From positions 2,052,001 to 2,116,000 of the forward strand of contig CM073569.1 in the NCBI GenBank assembly GCA_037074615.1: a stretch of 64,000 nt of DNA, read 5' to 3'. The translations under genes and the position numbers were made by a program. This DNA is from Leucaena leucocephala (taxonomy: Eukaryota; Streptophyta; Magnoliopsida; Fabales; Fabaceae). The notes below the pieces were generated by a model. It made no database searches. It was given only the letters and a program-made list of their open reading frames with translations, and was not told where the DNA came from. Shown here piece by piece: positions 60,837 through 64,000 of the stretch (positions are counted from its first letter, which is position 1; each line of letters begins with the position of its first letter).

Positions 60837-61897
60837 GTTTTTACAATTTGACTCTACTTTTACTCTTTTCCTAGCCAAATAGAAAATTATACTACTTGAT
60901 GGTCAATATTAAAATATCTAGTACTCGTATTTGAGTTTGAATTAATGCTTGCTCAAAAATGTCCAAACTTAGTTGTCTACAGCGACACTAGCAAAAATCT
61001 AACAAAGTCAATATCCCTCCGAAATTCAGGGCAATTACCATGAGGCAGTCAAAGATCCACAGATCCAAGGTTATATTCGTCATTCCATTTAAGCAGCTTC
61101 TTCAACACCCAGCAAGTACCAACAAATAACAATTATAGGTGGGTCCATCTCTCTTTCTGATCACTGAGCCTTCCCTGAAAGAACCCAAAGGCAAATTCAA
61201 AACGAAGTTTTTCTCCGCATGGTACATCCCCATCTCAGGATCCGATTCCAATCATCACGTGGAGATCCAACCCGGAAAGTAAACGGGTCCTGTCAGAGGA
61301 CGCCACATCAATTCAAAAAAAAAATGAAGAGAAGCGTCACGGCGCTAACATGCCCCCAATCTGCACGGACAAATTACGTCCCTCCACGTGTCCAACGCTT
61401 TACAAGTTCATAGCCTTTCTTACTTACGTGGGATCTCTCTCTTGTGCTCGTCAGAATCTCTTTCTCAAATTCCCAGTCGTTCCTTCGCTCCCTCTTTGCT
61501 CTTGCCGTTTTCCGATCCCGGCGGAGCGTTCCAAGATTCCAAGTCAAAGCAAGGATTGAGAATTCTACGAAAAGATTCTGCGGATACAATGGGAAATTCG
61601 AATTTCGAAGTCTAGCGCATTATTCCTCAGAAATTTCCTCGGACAATGGAGCTTGGAATCGCCGGTTCTGTGATCCGGCGGTTCTGATATTGATCATGAC
61701 CGATCGGGTCACTTAGCTAAGTTCGATCTCGCGGAAGCGGAGATTTGATCTTAAGCTTCCGGTTTAATGACATATTCCGTTGGAGTTTTCTTGTTTTGCA
61801 ATATCAGATAGATATTTGTTGGAATTTTTGCGTTTTGTTTTCGGCACTTCTTTTTGTTGCGAAAGTGTGAGTTTCATCTTCATCTTTGGTTGGAAGG

Positions 61898-63835
61898 ATG
61901 TCGTCGAAGGTCGTGTATGAAGGCTGGATGGTACGGTATGGCCGAAGAAAGATCGGCCGATCGTTCATCCACATGAGGTACTTCGTGCTTGAGTCTCGTC
62001 TTCTCGCGTACTACAAGAGAAAACCACAGGATAATCGGGTAATTTCACCATTTTGCTGACAGTCCGTTTTTCGAAATTTTAGCTGTTCTGTTAATTTTGC
62101 AGAAGTTTCCTTTTATACTTTCCGCTCTCCACTTTCGAGAGTAACTCTTCTTCGGGATTTTCACATAAGAAATGACCACTTGTTAGAATCTTTGCATATA
62201 TGCAGATAGAAAATGGGTCCTTTTTTTCATGTTTTTTTCTCTTGGTTTTAATTTTAAAAACATAGCGATAATGAGGGTTTGCCTTTCAACTGTTCGAAAG
62301 TATACTTTCAAAACGTTCTTCTTCTTGTAGTATTTCTAATTGTTCTCTTGTAAAAACTTTTCTATGAGGGGAAGGTGTTGGAGAAGCTGGCCACAATGTT
62401 AGTGACTAATTCTTTGTCTCTGCTTTATTAGGTTCCAATCAAAACACTGTTGATTGATGGCAACTGTAGAGTGGAGGATAGAGGCTTGAAGACCCATCAT
62501 GGACACGTGAGTTATGGAGACGTTTTTAATAATTGTCTTTTTGGTTTTGTTACTCAGATGAAATATGTGACTTGGAAATATGCAGGAATTATCACCATGT
62601 TAGATCAAAATATAAGTTGGCTATTTCACCGGCATCTGAGCAGGATTCCCATTAGTTTGCATTTTGTTTCTGCATGCAGTGGATTAGTCTTACTGCAGCT
62701 GTTACTGTTACTATATTAATTAGTCTGTTTATGCTGTCTATGGACGATTATACTATTACCAGTACCCATACAATGGAATGAGCAGTATGCCCTTTCACCT
62801 CTTGATGCATGCAGTTACTTGCGATCATATAATTTGAGTCATAAGTGGAGAGGAATGAGCGCTTTCAGCTTTTTTTCTTAATAAATATTTTTGAAGGAGG
62901 AAAATATGCTACAATGAATTGTTTGGTAATGAGTTGAAAAGGTTATTCTGTAACTTTCGAGCAAAGTTACTCTTACATTGCTTTGGTCAAAACCACGTTT
63001 TGACTAGAACCAACTGATTACCAAACACAATAGTTCGAGCTGGAGATGCTGCTTTCTGATTTGCATAGCTAGTGTTTTGGTAGTAGTTCTCTTTGTATGT
63101 AATTTCATTTTCTTAGAAACCATTTTGACTCAGTGTTACCAGACAAACTACAATTTTGTTTCCCGATCCCTCTAATTTTGACCCTTTATATATAATTCTT
63201 TTCTCTTTTGTGCAGATGGTTTATGTTTTGTCTGTTTACAACAAGAAAGACAAGTACCATCGGATGACAGTAAGTTTATTTTTCCACTATTCATCTAACC
63301 AGCATATATTTATACCCATGCCGTTGGTTTGTTTCAGATCATGGTGATTTTTGGGTTACTTTTACTGTCATTTGTGTTATGCGAATGTTTATTAGTTGGG
63401 TTCTAATTGCAGATGGCGGCATTTAATATTCAAGAGGCACTAACCTGGAAGGAAAAAATCGAGTATGTAATTGATCAGGTCTGTTTCATCAAATTGCATG
63501 ATCTTAATGTGCTTTCTAAATTTGAAACAATATTCATATTTCTACCTGTTGGTTAGGTTTTATATCTCCCTTAGATACATTGGCTTTCAAATTAAAGAAA
63601 TTTCTTAACGCGTGACTGAAATGATGGTTTGTTATTTTAATTTATATTTATATTTCTTTTTAAATCCATCTTGTTAGGACATGCTTTTCAATTCATATAG
63701 AATCTCACTATTGAACTTTTAATTTGTGTAGCATCAGGGAGCACAACCTGCAAATGGCAACAAATATGTTTCTTTTGAGTACAAATCTGGGATGGATGAT
63801 GGGAACACAACTTCTTTCTCAGACCATGAAAGCCC
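61898..63835 (+). CDS. EDR2: ENHANCED DISEASE RESISTANCE 2 (EDR2), 5' part
   Basis: EDR2 is a plant PH-START-DUF1336 protein that binds phosphoinositides and restrains salicylate-dependent cell death and defence. Five exons lie in the window: 61898-62038, 62432-62506, 63216-63269, 63413-63478 and 63732-63835. They join in phase into 146 codons, and the gene continues past the right edge (the whole family protein is about 720 aa). The visible part is the PH domain, beginning MSSKVVYEGWMVRYGRRKIG and followed by SFIHMRYFVLESRLLAYYKR, KTLLIDGNCRVEDRGLKTHH, MVYVLSVYNKKDKYHRMT and the C-terminal helix AAFNIQEALTWKEKIEYVID. A Ser/Asp-rich linker (SFSDHESP) then starts. The leader (about 61.45-61.9 kb) is GC-richer and contains upstream ATGs. 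No defect is seen in this part. Confidence 0.93.
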
Positions 63836-64000
63836 GTAAGTATTTTTCAGGTTTTCTCTTTTCACTTGAATAATGAAGACGGGTGCAACTTAAAATGATT
63901 AGCTGCAGTTTGAATTTTAGTGGCATATGTTGTGATTTAAATTATGTCCATCCCTCTTTAGATTTTTTTGTCCCAATCTGATATTCATTCTTTGGAGATG

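Noticed and set aside
1..64000. CRISPR arrays, operons, phage or other prokaryotic systems
   Set aside because: The sequence is a plant nuclear genome with spliced genes; regular repeats present are microsatellites and MITEs.

Overview
The window is nuclear DNA of a flowering plant, almost certainly a eudicot. It is AT-rich, has split genes with GT-AG introns, and carries plant-only families (PMT-type putative methyltransferases, BREVIS RADIX, GRF, PAM68, EDR2) among MITEs, SINEs, a degenerate Copia element and a Mutator-like element. I cannot name the species. No prokaryotic-style system, CRISPR array, rRNA gene or confident tRNA gene is present. Gene models below were built by joining exons by hand at consensus splice sites in matching phase.

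Layout. 1-4.0 kb: AT-rich intergenic DNA with a SINE (659-844) and a MITE-like element (about 3160-3900). 4.0-9.0 kb (+): PMT20/21-like methyltransferase, 599 aa. 9.4-9.7 kb: a second SINE type. 10.7-13.2 kb (+): a 508-aa plant protein I do not recognise. 15.4-21.6 kb (+): MAK/MHK-type protein kinase, 450 aa in 16 coding exons. 22.5-28.8 kb (-): BREVIS RADIX, 351 aa, with a 2-kb intron in its 5' UTR. 29-37.7 kb: repeat-rich spacer with three MITEs, two of them forming a 1.2-kb inverted repeat. 37.7-38.4 kb (-): the photosystem II assembly factor PAM68, with a SINE in its promoter. 38.9-40.5 kb: a Mutator-like element with long inverted ends carrying a broken MIZ1-like (DUF617) gene. 42.0-46.1 kb (+): a cadmium-induced AS8-like glycine-rich membrane protein whose last intron holds a degenerate Copia retrotransposon. 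47 kb: MITE. 48.5-51.4 kb (-): a growth-regulating factor (QLQ plus WRC) with a miR396 site and a (TACA)35 microsatellite upstream. 53.0-54.6 kb (+): a decayed MOB1 gene. 54.8-56.6 kb (-): a TBP gene that has lost its second half. 56.6-61 kb: spacer with one more MITE. 61.9 kb to the right edge (+): EDR2, running out of the window after five exons.

The genes do not form a pathway. What ties them together is position. From memory of Arabidopsis, the order PMT21, MHK-like kinase, PAM68, AS8, MOB1, EDR2 matches a short block around At4g19120-At4g19040, while BRX matches the sister block near At1g31850-At1g31880. The window therefore looks like a less fractionated version of that ancestral segment, with MOB1 and TBP decaying and several transposons inserted in introns and promoters.
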